From: Rhizophagus irregularis
Lineage: Eukaryota; Glomeromycota; Glomeromycetes; Glomerales; Glomeraceae
Length of the DNA stretch: 64,000 bases
NCBI RefSeq assembly: GCF_026210795.1
Contig: NC_089458.1
Location: forward strand, 2,000,001-2,064,000
Direction of reading: 5' to 3'
Part shown: positions 14,297-26,036 of the stretch, piece by piece
Layout of the letters: each line of letters begins with the position of its first letter
Position numbering within the stretch: position 1 is the stretch's first letter
Made by a program: the position numbers and the translations under genes
The notes under the pieces: model-generated
Seen by the model: the letters and a program-made list of their open reading frames with translations, nothing else
The model's database searches: none
Told to the model about the DNA's origin: nothing

Positions 14297-16395
14297 TCCT
14301 TTATTATTATTATTATTATTTAATATAATATCTGATTCGCATAAAATTTCTCCACTTTTTAAATAATTTTTTTTTTTTCTTCTTCTTTTTAAATTTATAT
14401 ATATATATATAACTTAATGTTCATTGTTATGATAAAATAGAAATCAGAATATCTTACTGGTGTTTGTGCTTTTTATGCATTAAAACTTGAGAAAAATTCC
14501 AAGATTAAAATTGTTACGAAAGTTTATATTACAAATATTTGTGACCAGTAATCTCATCGGGTCACGATGCTCAAATTTTTTTATCGAATGCATTTTTACT
14601 AAAATAGGAATGAACAAATTTAGAGAATAATTTATGATTCTTCTTATTAACGTGTTTTTTTTGATGATGTTTTTTAATGATTGGTTACAGTAATTATATT
14701 GAAAAAAATTTTAGTATTTTTGTAATCAAAAAAAAACAAATCAAAAAAATAAAAAAAACAAAATGGTTTATGAAAAAAATATAAATTTTCAAATAAATAC
14801 GTAAAAAAGATTTATCGATAACTAATAATAGCTTTTTTTTTTAAAAAAAAAATTTTGATCTGGGTGAATCAGGTAAATACTATAATATACTATAATATAT
14901 AAATATATTAAATATATAGAATTGTTTCTATTTTTTTTTTATCTATTGATAATTGTTATAAATTTTTAAATTATTATTATTATTATTATTTTTAATAAGT
15001 AATAACGGAAAAAAAAAAAATATTTGTATTATTTGTATCTAAAAATTTAGTAACTATTCCACCTAGAAGCTTATTATTATAAGGATCGCATAAATAAATC
15101 TATTTTAAACCTATTCCAGATAATAAATTATTTATTTGAATTTGCGTATGATAAAAAGATATACTCAATGATATTTACTAGAAGATTGGAAGTATATTAT
15201 TCATCAAATTCAGTTGCCACCTCTCCATTTACAATAAAAATTTTAATATATACAAATAAACGATTATATATATAGTAGTCTGTTTACGTACACATTTGTC
15301 CCATATTTATAGAAGTTGCTTTAAAATTTCCTGATTATGTGATATATATATATATTATATATGTTTTTTTTTGATAATATGGTCTTATAATTATATATAC
15401 TAGGTAAATGGAAACCATCGCTTAGTACATAGCAAAATCTCGTTTAAACTTTAAAGTGTTACAAATTAAATGATGTGTCCCATGTGTCACAAACAAAGAA
15501 ATAAGCAGGGGTAGTATAAAAATTATAGTGACGTAGATGGAAGGAAGAAATGAAGGAAAAATACATGGTGCCGTACCATAAATAGTCCCTCGCCAATTAG
15601 CTTATAAATTTTAGCTTCAACTCTGGAATTATACAGTTATGTCATCATAATATGCATTATAATTCTTCCTGCTTGTTCATTACCTACTAATAAATCACTA
15701 GTAATAAGTAATAATATCCAATTCACCAATAACCCATACGCGTTGATTATTAATTTCTAATTCATATCCATGCCCAAGTTCTTGAATATCCTTAATAATT
15801 GGTTGAAGTACTTGAAAAATCAATTTAATAATATCTTTATTTTGTTAAATTTAACCAGCAAAAAAAAATATATTGTACTTTTGCAAAATGGCCTGCAAAT
15901 TGAATCTCTTATAAATAATATTTTTTATAGTAAATATACAGTTGCGTACAAAAAGTAATAGCAATACTTATATTAAAACAAATTCAGTTGAAATGTTAAA
16001 TTAAAAATTTTGTAAATTTAATAATATGTTTATATAATAAAATAAAATGGTTTAGTTTGATTCAACTTATCAACTTACAATATGAATATACAAATTTATA
16101 TATCAGATTAACTGGTTTACCCCATGAAAATTATTCAAATATTATTGTTAAAGTAATAATTTTTAGCTAAAAATAAGCATAACTAAAATATAAATAAAAA
16201 AAGATTTAAACCAACCTGAAATAGTCTATTTGCCATCTATATAAAATTATAAATCCCTTTATTATCTATTATTTTGATAAATATATGCTATTTTTTTTTA
16301 TATTTTTATTACAACACTTTTAAAAAACTAATAATAATTTATAAACTAAAAGTTTGTGTAATGCATTTAAATTGAAAATCAAATAAAAATATATA
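14297..16395. other. AT-rich spacer, no gene recognised
   Basis: This is the upstream flank of the two-TM protein gene and the left edge of the repeat-rich block. Open frames such as 15770-15958 are AT-driven. At about 15935-15960 the sequence ACAGTTGCGTACAAAAAGT resembles a Tc1/mariner terminal repeat, but no matching inverted partner was found nearby, so it may be a solo end. Confidence 0.45.
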
Positions 16396-16397
16396 TA

Positions 16398-16566
16398 CAG
16401 TTCACCCTTTATAAGTCAGAAATTAAAATTTATTATAATGAGAAATTCACTATATTAAAAGTTATTTTATTATATATAAAAAAAATCTGTACTTATCTAC
16501 CTAAACTTTTCTTTATTGTAGCAAATTATTCACTATATAAAAATTCACTATAGAGAAAGTAAACTG
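16398..16566. mobile_element. short Tc1/mariner-type MITE (169 bp)
   Basis: The ends are CAGTTCACCCTTTATA on the left and, in reverse complement, CAGTTTACTTTCTCTATA on the right, flanked on both sides by TA. Internally, sequences like ATTCACTATA repeat in opposite orientation. TA target duplication and a CAGT start are typical of Tc1/mariner-derived MITEs. It lies just beyond the last visible exon of the FYR-domain gene and may have removed or separated its 3' end. Confidence 0.65.
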
Positions 16567-16639
16567 TATTTTAATTTACTAGTTACTTTTTATGAAAATA
16601 GAAAGAGATTAAAGATAAAAGAAATTATTAAAATTATAC

Positions 16640-17458
16640 CTTCTTCGTAATCTAATTGAAAATCCAGTTTATTAACTGAAAATTCAACTGATTTTAATAC
16701 AATTTCGTCAGATTGGTGATAAACTCCTCTGATATCATTATTAAAACTAGCCAGCACTTTTGATGCAATTTTTTTTGCACGTTTTTCAAGCGTTGATGAA
16801 GTACAATTAATGGCTGGTTTAATTAAATTGCCTCTTTTCCTGGATTCACATGCTTTTTTTACACTTTTTAATTGTAATCCAAACACAAGAGGACCTGAAA
16901 GAGTAGCTTTTGTTTCTGGTTTTAAAGCCTGAAAAATGCAAGGAATAATACCTGCAATTAATTAATAATTAGTATTATATAGTAAAAAATTTATATAGTA
17001 CATACCCTCTCATAATTATATGCTGCATCAGATGGAGATTTGCTTGAAAAAACAACATATTGAAAGTTGGAGCCATATTTAATACGAAATTGTGGTATTT
17101 CATTAATATAATCAATTTCACAACGAATAGTCTTCTTTTTGGATGCACGTCCCCAAGTTGTTTCTACAATATAACCATGTGGAATCTTATATTGTTGAAC
17201 TGGTCTTTTTTTTCGTTTGTTATTGCTGGTACTACTACAAATTACTGAATCTTGTAGACTCTTTGGTCCAGTTTGAGTTCCATTAGGATAAACACCTTCT
17301 TTTATAATTACATAGTTGAAGCTACGTTTAGTGACTTTATTTACACGTTCACGATACAAAATATTATTGTTTATTGGATAAGTGGAAACTTTTTCAATTT
17401 GAAATTTGTCAATATTTTCTTGGTCAGTAATATTTTCTCTATCAGACATTATTTCCAT
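16640..17458 (-). CDS. FYRN/FYRC-domain protein (TBRG1-like), 3' end incomplete
   Basis: Two minus-strand exons join in frame: 17006-17458 (151 codons from the ATG opening MEIMSDRENI) and 16640-16928. The end of exon 1 reads HGYIVETTWGRASKKKTIRCEI, which fits the end of an FYRN domain (xxGYxxxRxYxS...YxCEI). FRIKYG, SDAAYNYER and the exon 2 motif SGPLVFGLQLKSVKKACE fit an FYRC domain. FYR domains occur in chromatin proteins such as MLL/KMT2 and TBRG1. Exon 2 ends at a plausible donor (GAAGAAG/GTATAA). Reading through would add a hydrophobic intron-like tail to a stop at 16590, and no clear third exon is visible before a MITE. It could be a truncated family copy. A fuller FYR protein lies at 59.2-61.4 kb in the same window. 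Confidence 0.6.
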
Positions 17459-17705
17459 TGTTGAAAATAAGATTTTTTTCAATTATTAGTGATAATCTTC
17501 ACGTGTTTATTTATATGGTTTACGTGTTTAATTTTCCAAATTATAAACCTGGTACTGATCGTCATTAGATGACCATATATATGGTGCATTCCTTCCATTC
17601 CGCAGATCGGTGGATATGTTTTCCTGTTTTTCAAGTTATATATGCTATTCTCCTTTTGCAACATTAAAATTCTATCATATATAATGCATTGATGTGTTAA
17701 TTATA

Positions 17706-18540
17706 TATGAAGTCGAAATTAAAGCCCAAAAGTAGAAATATTTCGACTTAGGAAGGTTAAAAGTCGAAATTAAAGTCGAAATGATCAAAATTACATCATA
17801 GTCATGTGATTTTTATAATTATAATTTAATATAAAATTTTAAACGTGAATAACTCTGTCAATATTGATGCTACAGATATAAAATACATATCATTGGAATC
17901 CTCTCGATAAGCTAAATCCAACCGTATAAAGATCATAAAAATCGAATCACTAGATGCGGAGTTCGTTAACTTTGAATTTTAATATTATTGTTTACTATAA
18001 AATCATATGACTACAGTGCATACAACTTAGTCCCAGCAATTAAATTTGATGAAATTTAAATCACTACTATTCATTCAAAAAAAAAAAGATAAATATAAAG
18101 TATAAACATACAATGATAAACCAGATTAAATTTAATAAAACTATGTTTTTAAATTTCCTATAAAGTATTTTTTAATAAAGTAGTAGCAATTCAAAGTTGG
18201 AATATTTTACTATTAAATTAATTATTTGGCCATTTTATTCTAACCAGAATTACATGTAAATCTGGCCAAAATTACTTTTGTTTAATTATTAATTATATAA
18301 ATTTAGCTAGAATTAAGAATTATAACTTAAATTAAATAAATTTGACCAATAAAATTACAGGATTAAGTATTATATAATGTAAAAAATTTGGCCGCTTAAA
18401 AATTTTTTTGTTGGGACTAGGTTGTATGCACTGTATGACGTAATTTTGACCATTTCAACTTTTGAAGGAGTTCAAGTCGAAATCATTTCGACTATTTTGA
18501 CCATTTCAGAGGTCAAAATTAACCAATTTCATATAGTGTT
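17706..18540. repeat. fold-back repeat (GTCGAAAT arms) split by a mariner-type MITE
   Basis: The left arm carries several GTCGAAAT units and ends CAAAATTACATCATAGTCAT. The right arm, read in reverse, carries the same units and the same sequence, starting at 18434 just after the inserted 420-bp MITE. The core at about 17880-17950 contains a diverged copy of the ATTGGATTC...CTCTCGA module seen in the fold-back elements at 20, 27 and 32 kb. The outer ends were not defined precisely and no target duplication was identified. Confidence 0.55.
18014..18433. mobile_element. Tc1/mariner-type MITE (420 bp) with long TIRs
   Basis: The left end is CAGTGCATACAACTTAGT and the right end in reverse complement is CAGTGCATACAACCTAGT, continuing as CCCA on both sides. 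A TA dinucleotide flanks both ends (18012-18013 and 18434-18435). No open frame is present. It is inserted in the right arm of the GTCGAAAT fold-back repeat; removing it with one TA restores the arm symmetry, which supports these boundaries. Confidence 0.85.
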
Positions 18541-20062
18541 AATGATCTTTTCCTTAAGTCTTATTTTTTTATTCTTTTAATATGTTCTCATTCTACTACT
18601 ACTTTATAGTATAATTGCCAAATAATACTGTAAAATTCATTAAGAAATGTTTCTAAGAAAAGGGTTGCTATAGTTAATGCTATTCTTTTTAATTTAACAA
18701 TAATCCTGAATTTTCTATATTTACTTTTTAGAAAGTAGCTTCTTAACATTAAGTGTATATAAGAAATAGAAAATCAAAATTAATACCAGTTGTATAGGTA
18801 AAAAAATTTTTATTTTATAAAAGTAATTGATATATATTTTTCCGACTTATTTTTTTATAATTATATACTTTATTAAAATACAATTTACTTTACCTTAAAA
18901 AAATATTAATTATTAAGAATTCATCACTTAATACACTTAATAGTAATAATAATTTACATACTATATATATATAAATAGTTATAAAAATATGACAAAATAT
19001 TATAAAATATGTTGCTAAAAATAAAGCGTTACAAAAATGTAATACAAAATTAAAAGAAATAAGTAGGAGCTAAATTATAATAACATAAATAAAAGAAAGG
19101 AAAATACATGAATTAAATCAGTACTATAAATTTATTTAGTTTTATACAATAAATAGACTTTTGCAGTACTTTTGCTATACTTTAGATAATTAGCAATTAA
19201 TAATGATAATTAAAAGTTGACTCAATAAATAGAACAATATATTAAAATTATAAAACAATTTAATAATTTTTTAATTCAGGTCAATTAATCCTAATCTATT
19301 TATTAATAATCATATTAAATGTAAACTTATCAAAAATGCAAAAATCAAATTAATTATAGAAGTACTAAAAAAACAGTTAGTAAAATAAAATAAAATAAAG
19401 AAATCTCTGATTATAATCCTCACTTTTATAATAATTGTAATAATACTTTTCATAAAATTTATATAACTTTGGTATAAATAAATTAATAAAATACATTTGA
19501 CTATATGTGAAATTTTAAATCTTTTTTATTTATAATACTATTTTATATTAATAACTTTTTATTTTTTAAGATTTTTTATGATAAATATTTATTACTTCCA
19601 TTAATTATATGATAGTAATAAATAGCTATTTATTACTACTATATTAATATAGTAATATTGTGATAAATAACTATTTATTACTATATAGTATTAATAAATA
19701 TTAAAATTGTTATTTTATTTATTTGATAATTATAATAATTTTTTACTATTAATAAAGATTTTTTTAATTTTTTTTTTAGATATTAAGGGAATTTACAGAT
19801 ATTATATAATTATTAAAGAAGAAGAGAAGTGCAATCAAAATCTTACATTATATTTAATAAAATTATATGATTTATAAATATTATAATTTGATTAATTATT
19901 AAATTTAATAAGAGAAAAAGAAGAAATAAGTTTATTTTAAACTAAATATTATATAATACAGTTAACCCTTATTATAAAGAAATGAGTATTTGAGTTAATC
20001 AAGCCTTCATTATAAAAAAATCTGGTAACATTATAGCAGGATTTCAGATATTTCTTATATAT
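18541..20062. other. very AT-rich spacer, no gene recognised
   Basis: No protein-like frame is seen. Near 19957 a sequence TACAGTTAACCCTTATTATA resembles the ends of the CAGTT-type MITE at 16.4 kb and the end at about 32.4 kb, and is probably a decayed transposon end without an obvious local partner. Confidence 0.4.
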
Positions 20063-20739
20063 ATCAGAAAATTTGTTTAGGCGTAATTTAGTGTAATATT
20101 TCAGAGGTGGTGTAAAATTTTGAAATATTACACTAAAAACGTAATATTACAAAAGTTTACGTTCTTAAATTTGAATAATTATAGTAATTTAAGAATATCT
20201 CGCTATCTACTGATCCAATCAAGACGATCTATAGCTTATTGGAATCAGCTCATCAAGACGAATCGAATGGTAGTAAAATCATATCTTTATATTTGATAGA
20301 TGACTTTCTATTAATTCAAAACTTTATTGCATACTATAGAGCGTTCTATCAACTGTAGAAATGCGAATTTACTACCATTCGATTCGTCTTGATGAGCTGA
20401 TTCTAATGAGCTATAGATCGTCTTGATTGAATTAGTAGATAGCGAGATATTCTTAAATTACTATAATTATTCAAATTTAAGAGCGTAAACTTTGTAAGGG
20501 CAGTGACATTTATTACATAATATTTTAGGGGGTGGGAGGGTATTTAAAGGTTATATAACATATAAGTGTAATGTAAGATTTTTCATATTACATGGGGGTG
20601 GGGGAGTATGGACTTATAGTAAATGGATATTACGTAATGAATGTCACTGCCCTAATATTACATTTTTAGTGTAATATTTTGAAATTTTACACCACCTCCG
20701 AAATATTACACTAAATTATGCTTAAACAAATTTCCTGAT
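20063..20739. mobile_element. fold-back element carrying one inverted pair of the GTCGAATGG module
   Basis: The two arms are near-perfect reverse complements from ATCAGAAAATTTGTTTAG on the left to its complement ending at 20739 on the right, including GTGTAATATTTC and a GGTGGTGTAAAATTTT segment. The centre holds two inverted copies of a module with GACGAATCGAATGGTAGT and, further out, TATCTCGCTATCTACT. A 155-bp MITE sits in the right arm. No coding frame is present. The ends differ from those of the hAT-like fold-backs at 27.5 and 32.5 kb although the core module is shared. I could not define a target-site duplication. Confidence 0.75.
20498..20652. mobile_element. PIF/Harbinger-like MITE (155 bp), TAA target duplication
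   Basis: The termini are GGGCAGTGACATTTATTAC and the reverse complement GGGCAGTGACATTCATTAC. The trinucleotide TAA is found directly on both sides (20495-20497 and 20653-20655), which matches the 3-bp TWA duplications of PIF/Harbinger elements. Comparison with the uninterrupted left arm of the host fold-back element gives the empty site, confirming a nested insertion. Confidence 0.85.
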
Positions 20740-21025
20740 GTAAGTCATAACTGACTTTTTGTCAAAAAAGGCCCAATTTGCTCTTTTTTTATTTTCAGTT
20801 TTTTGTGAATATTTTGACATTTAGTGATTCGGTTCATGCAGATTTTTTTTATTTTATAAAGCTTGATAAGAGTTATAAAACAAAAAAAAAATTACATAAA
20901 TTGGACTACTAGATGCCAAGATAATCACAAAAAATCCATTTTTTTTTTCTGAAATTTAGGGTTAATTTGTGAAAAGTCAACCTCTGAGTTATATATGTAA
21001 TGTCTGGGATCCTACAGGATCCCGA
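20740..21025. repeat. dispersed repeat R1, copy 1
   Basis: This stretch aligns with 28686-28925 and, at its left edge, with about 26660-26690 (AACTGACTTTTTG followed by CAAAAAAG). Shared landmarks are TTCATGCAGA, a T-rich run, CTACTAGATGCCAAGATAATC and GAGTTATATATGTAAT. It ends near the palindrome GGGATCCTACAGGATCCC. No coding capacity is recognised. Confidence 0.65.
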
Positions 21026-21235
21026 AAAATACATAGTCACATGTAAGTTTGCTTAACCATATTAGTAAAATTTCCAAAAGTCATAAAATTTTATTTGCAT
21101 AGATTTTGAGATTTTTTAAAAGGTTATATATATAGTTTGCGTAATAACAATCATTTTTATATATGTCATATATTTTAATTTGCGTAATCAACGGTATTTT
21201 TTAATAAAAAATATATATATATATAATTCCAGCAG

Positions 21236-21400
21236 TCTTATACTAATTAGCAGCATAACGCCTTGGAATTTCAGCAATTTTCTACTAATTAGCAGCATAA
21301 CGCCTTGGAATTCTAACGATTTTCTACTAATTAGCAGCATAACACCTTGGAATTCTAGCGATTTTCTACTAATTAGCAGCATAACGCCTTGGAATTCCTT
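21236..21400. repeat. 42-bp tandem repeat, about four copies
   Basis: The unit contains TACTAATTAGCAGCATAACG followed by CCTTGGAATTC and repeats every 42 bp with few changes. Because 42 is a multiple of three, both strands give repeated peptides (for example SSITPWNSSDFL and GVMLLISRKSLEFQ) that look like open frames. Neither frame has a convincing gene context. Confidence 0.85.
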
Positions 21401-22195
21401 AATAAGCAGCATTATACATAATATAATACATAAATTTTTGAAAATACATAATTGACGGCTAATCTGATTGATAATAAATAATTTTGTTTTCAATTTTTTG
21501 ACTTTTAACAGACCGTTTTATTGAAAGAAAAAAATAAAATAATTTTTTTTGGTCTGTAACAAACCGTTTTATTCAATAAAAATTTTTTTTTGGCTTTTAC
21601 TGTTATATTTTTTTAACAATAGGCCATTTTATTAAAAAAAAATATTTGGTTTAGAATGTTATTAATATTCCTTTTTATTATTTTTCTTTAAAAGTAACTT
21701 CTTAAATCTAAAATTTATTATTTTAGATACCAATATCTTGGAAAAATATGAGTTAAGAGAAAAGTATAGTCAATTTTTTTGGGAATATTACCATACTAAT
21801 ATTCCTTTTACTTTTTTCTTAGGAACTTGGAATTCAGACTAGAACTCCAATGCTCATTGTAAGTAAAGAATTTTTTAGCTTTATTTTGTTTATTTTATTA
21901 ACATTTCTATTGTTTTTTCTATTAGAAATGATTTTTAGATTAAAACTAAACTGAAATTTTTAGTAAGTTGAGAATAGGGTAGAATTTTTTTTGTTTTATA
22001 TGTGAAAGTAGTATTACCGTATAATCCTGAAATTAAGCACCCCCCGAAATTAAGCACCCCACATTATATATATATACTAAAAATAAGCATCCCCAAAAAA
22101 TTGAAGTTTTTTATTATTTAAACATTATAAATGTTATAATTACAAATCGATTAACTTTATTAACTTTATTAAATGATACAAAATTATTACTTTAT

Positions 22196-23798
22196 CTATT
22201 CATTTATACTAATGCCTGAATCATCACAGCTTATGTCATCCTCCAAATTGTCATCACTAACATCGTGTTCCAAATTATCGTCCTCCAGATCATCATTACT
22301 AATATCAATAATTTCATTATCAAAATCCTCTACTTCGTCCAAAGCATTTGAGATACCACAAGTTTTAAAAGAATCAATGATGATCTCATCAGAAATTCCA
22401 TCCCAAGAACATTTCACCCATGCGCACACATCACTGAATTTGGCACGTCGAAGGTTACCTTTATTTGTTTGTCCAGCACCACCAGCAGCCATCCACAGTA
22501 TATATACTGCCCAAATTATTTTGGGATGCCATAATTATAATTTGGGATGTCATAATTCATTCGGTTTATATATAATTTACTATGTAAAGTGCCAAAATAA
22601 TTTGGGATGCCATAATTGAATTTGGGATTTTACTTATAATTATGGCAGTCCAAAATAATTTGGGTGGCATGTATAATCCACAGGTGCCATTCCTTACGTA
22701 AGTTTGCTTTAAATGGTTTATTTATCGCAACATCAAGCGGCTGACATAAACTTGTTAAGCTACACGGAATAACGCCTAAATCAAATCCATAATCACGGAA
22801 CTTCTCTTTTACTGATTTTTCTAAGTGTTCTCGAAAAGAATCATAAACCATTAACTTGGAGCTCTGGCTCCAGTTCTCTTGTTAATTTTGTCACCTAGAT
22901 AATCAATATACCGGTTCATCAATTCGCTATCCATCCAACCTTTATCTTGAAACCATACTACTACTCCAGGAGGTATTTTTTCACCTTTTGATAATCGCTT
23001 ACCCTTAAAGATACAAATCGGAGGAAGCTTGGTTCCATCTGTAAATTGGAATCATGAATTTTTTGTAAAATTTAAAAGTTTCTTATCATAAAATTGAAAA
23101 AAAAAAGATACTATCCGCAGCACATGTCAAAACTACTGTAAATCGGTTTTTGTCATTGCCAGTACTGCGAATCTGAACAGTTTTTTCCCCTTTTTGATCA
23201 ATAGTAAAATTACCCACCATATTGAACCACACTGGGGGTTTGTCCATATTGAAAATATTGCATAAGTCAAAAGATTTTCTGGTTCTCAAGTTATTAATAA
23301 ATTGATGAAATTTAGCCAAAGTTTCTTCTGTTTGACGTGGTAGCTTCTGGGAAATCTTTGTGCGTCGTCTCCAGGATAGCTTATATCTTTTCATGAAGGA
23401 GGATATCCACTGACATGAAGTTTTAAATTCTTTTGCTGAACCACCATATAAAGTTATCATTTCACGCTCCTTCAGGATATTTTGCATTTTAATTCGTAGG
23501 ATTGTATAAGTAACAGCCAATCCTTGCTTTCTTTTGTTCAATAAGCCAAGTATACAGCTTTTCTTCAGCCTCAGGATAAAAGGCTTTTTGGCCTGAGCCA
23601 ATTCGTTTACTGTTTTGGTTAAGTTCAGAATCCCAGCCTTTCGCTTGCCGTAACCCAACGTCCTACCATATTGGCGTTAAGATCAAAGTGTCTTGCCGCT
23701 TTATTTCATCCGTGTAGCTTAGCGTAAGTGATAACCTGTTTCTTCTGATAAACAGAATATGAGAAACGCTTTTGCTTATTGCGCAAAGCCTTCGGCAT
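22196..23798 (-). pseudogene. pogo-like transposase, broken by a stop, frameshifts and a MITE
   Basis: The minus-strand reading starts at 23798 with MPKALRNKQKR and an N-terminal helix-turn-helix region, meets a TGA soon after (LHG* near 23710), and shifts frame around 23640-23530 (FYPEAEEKLYTWLIEQ lies in another frame from its neighbours). It continues with a CENP-B-type HTH (SCQWISSFMKRYKLSWRRRT). The DDE domain is spread over 23300-22690: first acidic site in NMDKPPVWFNM, WFQDKGWMDSELMNRYIDYL, then YDSFREHLE and LCQPLDVAINKPFK. The acidic C-terminus (GNLRRAKFSDVCAWVK to the stop at 22196) follows the MITE at 22499-22675. A further disruption lies near 23090, where the frame after TCAADS runs into a poly-A tract. 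No active product is expected. Confidence 0.85.
22499..22675. mobile_element. 177-bp MITE (family M1, copy 1) in the pogo transposase, 8-bp TSD
   Basis: ATCCACAG occurs directly on both sides (22491-22498 and 22676-22683). The termini read TATATATACTGCCCAAATTA and, in reverse complement, TATACATGCCACCCAAATTA, followed in both by TTTTGG. Internally, motifs AAATTATTTTGG and CCATAATT are repeated in both orientations. An 8-bp duplication suggests hAT-type mobilisation (inference). The family recurs at 26037-26456 and, degraded, at about 34005-34345. Confidence 0.85.
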
Positions 23799-24200
23799 TT
23801 TTTGTGAGAATTTTAAACAGGTTACGAAACGTGTTTTGCGTAAGTTCTGTGTTTATAAAAATCATTCGGTTGTACAAATTATCGATCGTAGTACTATCGT
23901 AGTATGAATTAGCAGTCTAAATCTCAATTTTGCGATGCAATTTTCGAAAATTTTTAAAGAGAAAAAAATCACCTGAAATTAAGCACCCCTATAGTAAAAA
24001 AAGGGTGCTTAATTTCAGGATTATACGGTAATATTTTTTTTCTTTAGAAATAGGATCTTCTTTTAGAAATGATTTTATAAATTATATTCTAAGTTTTTGT
24101 TATAATTTATAAAAAAATAATGAACAATCTTTTTGTTTTAGTGTTAATACTTGAATTATCAAATAATTAAATATAGTAGTATAAATACGTCAGTACAAAT

Positions 24201-24875
24201 TAATTTATGCAATTTGGCATTATGCTAGCATAGCGGACATCTTTACTTTATCACAATTTTGTCGATCATTTGTCAATCATTTATTCAATTTTATCACTTC
24301 GTTATAATTACTTTGGTTGAAAATCCTACATAATAATAATTTTACAGACAATTTAACATTCATTTAAATTTATTGCATATTAAATTTATCAAAAAAAATT
24401 CTTTAAACAGTTAATAAAGTTTTACAAATTTTGTCTATATGTGTATTTTAATAATATTCATAAACATTTGCTCAATGATAACTTTTTGATTACCTAAAAT
24501 TCTACATGATTATTTTGGCCATTAATTCTTGAATACCTAAATAATATATTTTGAAAATTTCAAGTTTCGCCCTAAACAGAATGTGGCTTCGCCCGAAGCT
24601 CTAAAGTCAAATTAGCAGATGATCGGCAAATAAAGGCAAATATCAAATTATTGAAAATTTCGGTTTAAGGTTAACTTTAACAATATAATTTTTTTTATTT
24701 TTCATAAATTATACTACTAAAAAGACATTAGTATAGTTTGGCTAAGAATTTTATGGCTTTAACCATAGCTTCAAAATTAATGTGACATGATATATTATAT
24801 GATCAACAAATGATCGGTAAAGTGATAAAAGCATGTCTGCTATGCTCATTATGCTAGCAATTGAAAATCAATTAT
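24201..24875. repeat. fold-back repeat with GCTAGCATA arms
   Basis: The left arm contains TTATGCTAGCATAGCGGACAT then TTTATCAC and GATCATTTGTCAATCA. The right arm, in reverse complement, reads GCTAGCATAATGAGCATAGC, then AGACATG, TTTTATCACTTT and GATCATTTGTTGATCA. The internal 400 bp show no frame. Boundaries are approximate and no target duplication was identified. Confidence 0.55.
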
Positions 24876-26028
24876 ACTGGAAGTATATTCTAAATACAAC
24901 TAATTAAATTAAAAAAAAAGCCATGATTTCATTTTTTTAATATACAAATGTCATAAAAAAAATTTGCTTATTCTAATATAAATTATAAAGTCAGAAGTCA
25001 ACTTTGCGTATTGATCTTAGTAAAAACATTTGCTTGTTTTAAGGCAAAATTTTACCGATCATCTCTGACTTTTATATGTATTTTTCGGTTAATTATATTA
25101 GGATAGTTTTAGTTTGTTATATATTTTATCTTAATAAAGATTTATTTGTACTGTAGCAAAAAAAAAAACTATTAAAGTTAGTTTGTCTTGCAGATAAAAA
25201 ACGTTATTTTAAAGCTTCTTTTTTTAGTTTTTAATAAATTTTGATTATATTAAAATAATCCTCATATTACTCCAAATATAAAATTACTTTTTCACATAAT
25301 TCAATAATTTCATTATAAATAATGAATAATAGAAAATCTAAAAGCTCTTATATTTTCTTTTTTTAATTATTATTAGGAAGGATAGCATTTAAAATTTTTT
25401 TATTAAAATACACTTCTATTGTAATTTCACTATTATTACAATAAATAAATTCTTCAGCATTAATTTGATTTTCAAAATTAAGTTTTCAATTAAATACTTA
25501 AACTTTTTTTAATTCTTATATATGTATAAAATAAATTTGTATATTAGTATTTATATCAATCTTGTTTTCGTTATCTTTAAGCAAAATATCTGCCTTCAAC
25601 TAGCAATTTTGATTGTACTTTATGTAATATTATCTTATGCACATGCAATATATTTAATGTATTTTTTAATATCAATTTTAATAGAATTAATTTTATATTC
25701 ATTATATTTATTAAAAACCTTAATTTTATTATATAAAAATAACTTTTAATATTATACCTAAATTTAAAAAAAAAATGAAATGCAATTTAAAAAATACTTT
25801 GTTATTTATTTTAAAACTATTAATAATCTTTTAATCATAAGATTATAAATGTGCAGTAGTATTTAAAAGCAAATACTCGATTATAATATTAGTAAGATGC
25901 ATTATTTTATATAAAGTATAAGTTAAAGCATTATCAATAAAAAGAAAAATATTTTGACTTTGTCATTTTATTTTAATATCAAATTTCTAAATTGATATCT
26001 GCATTCAATTTTTAGGATTTTAATAATA
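24876..26028. other. very AT-rich spacer, no gene recognised
   Basis: The 75-codon hydrophobic frame at 25522-25749 is built from Ile/Leu/Tyr codons typical of random AT-rich DNA here and has no recognisable domain. Nothing else stands out. Confidence 0.4.
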
Positions 26029-26036
26029 ATTAACTG

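Larger units (their letters stand above)
22017..24028 (-). mobile_element. pogo-family DNA transposon with both TIRs, TA target site
   Basis: The ends are CCGTATAATCCTGAAATTAA on the left and its exact complement on the right, flanked by TA at 22015-22016 and 24029-24030, giving a 2012-bp element. Each end holds the AAATTAAGCACCCC motif twice: as two direct copies on the left and as a small hairpin on the right. These may be double transposase-binding sites. The body carries a degraded transposase on the minus strand, itself interrupted by a 177-bp MITE. The intact TIRs suggest fairly recent insertion, but the coding region is dead. Confidence 0.9.

Noticed and set aside
21236-21400. CRISPR-like array of regularly spaced repeats
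   Set aside because: The repeats are contiguous 42-bp units without unique spacers, in a eukaryotic, intron-rich context.
25522-25749. Possible small hydrophobic membrane protein
   Set aside because: The composition equals that of surrounding AT-rich DNA; no signal, repeat or context supports expression.
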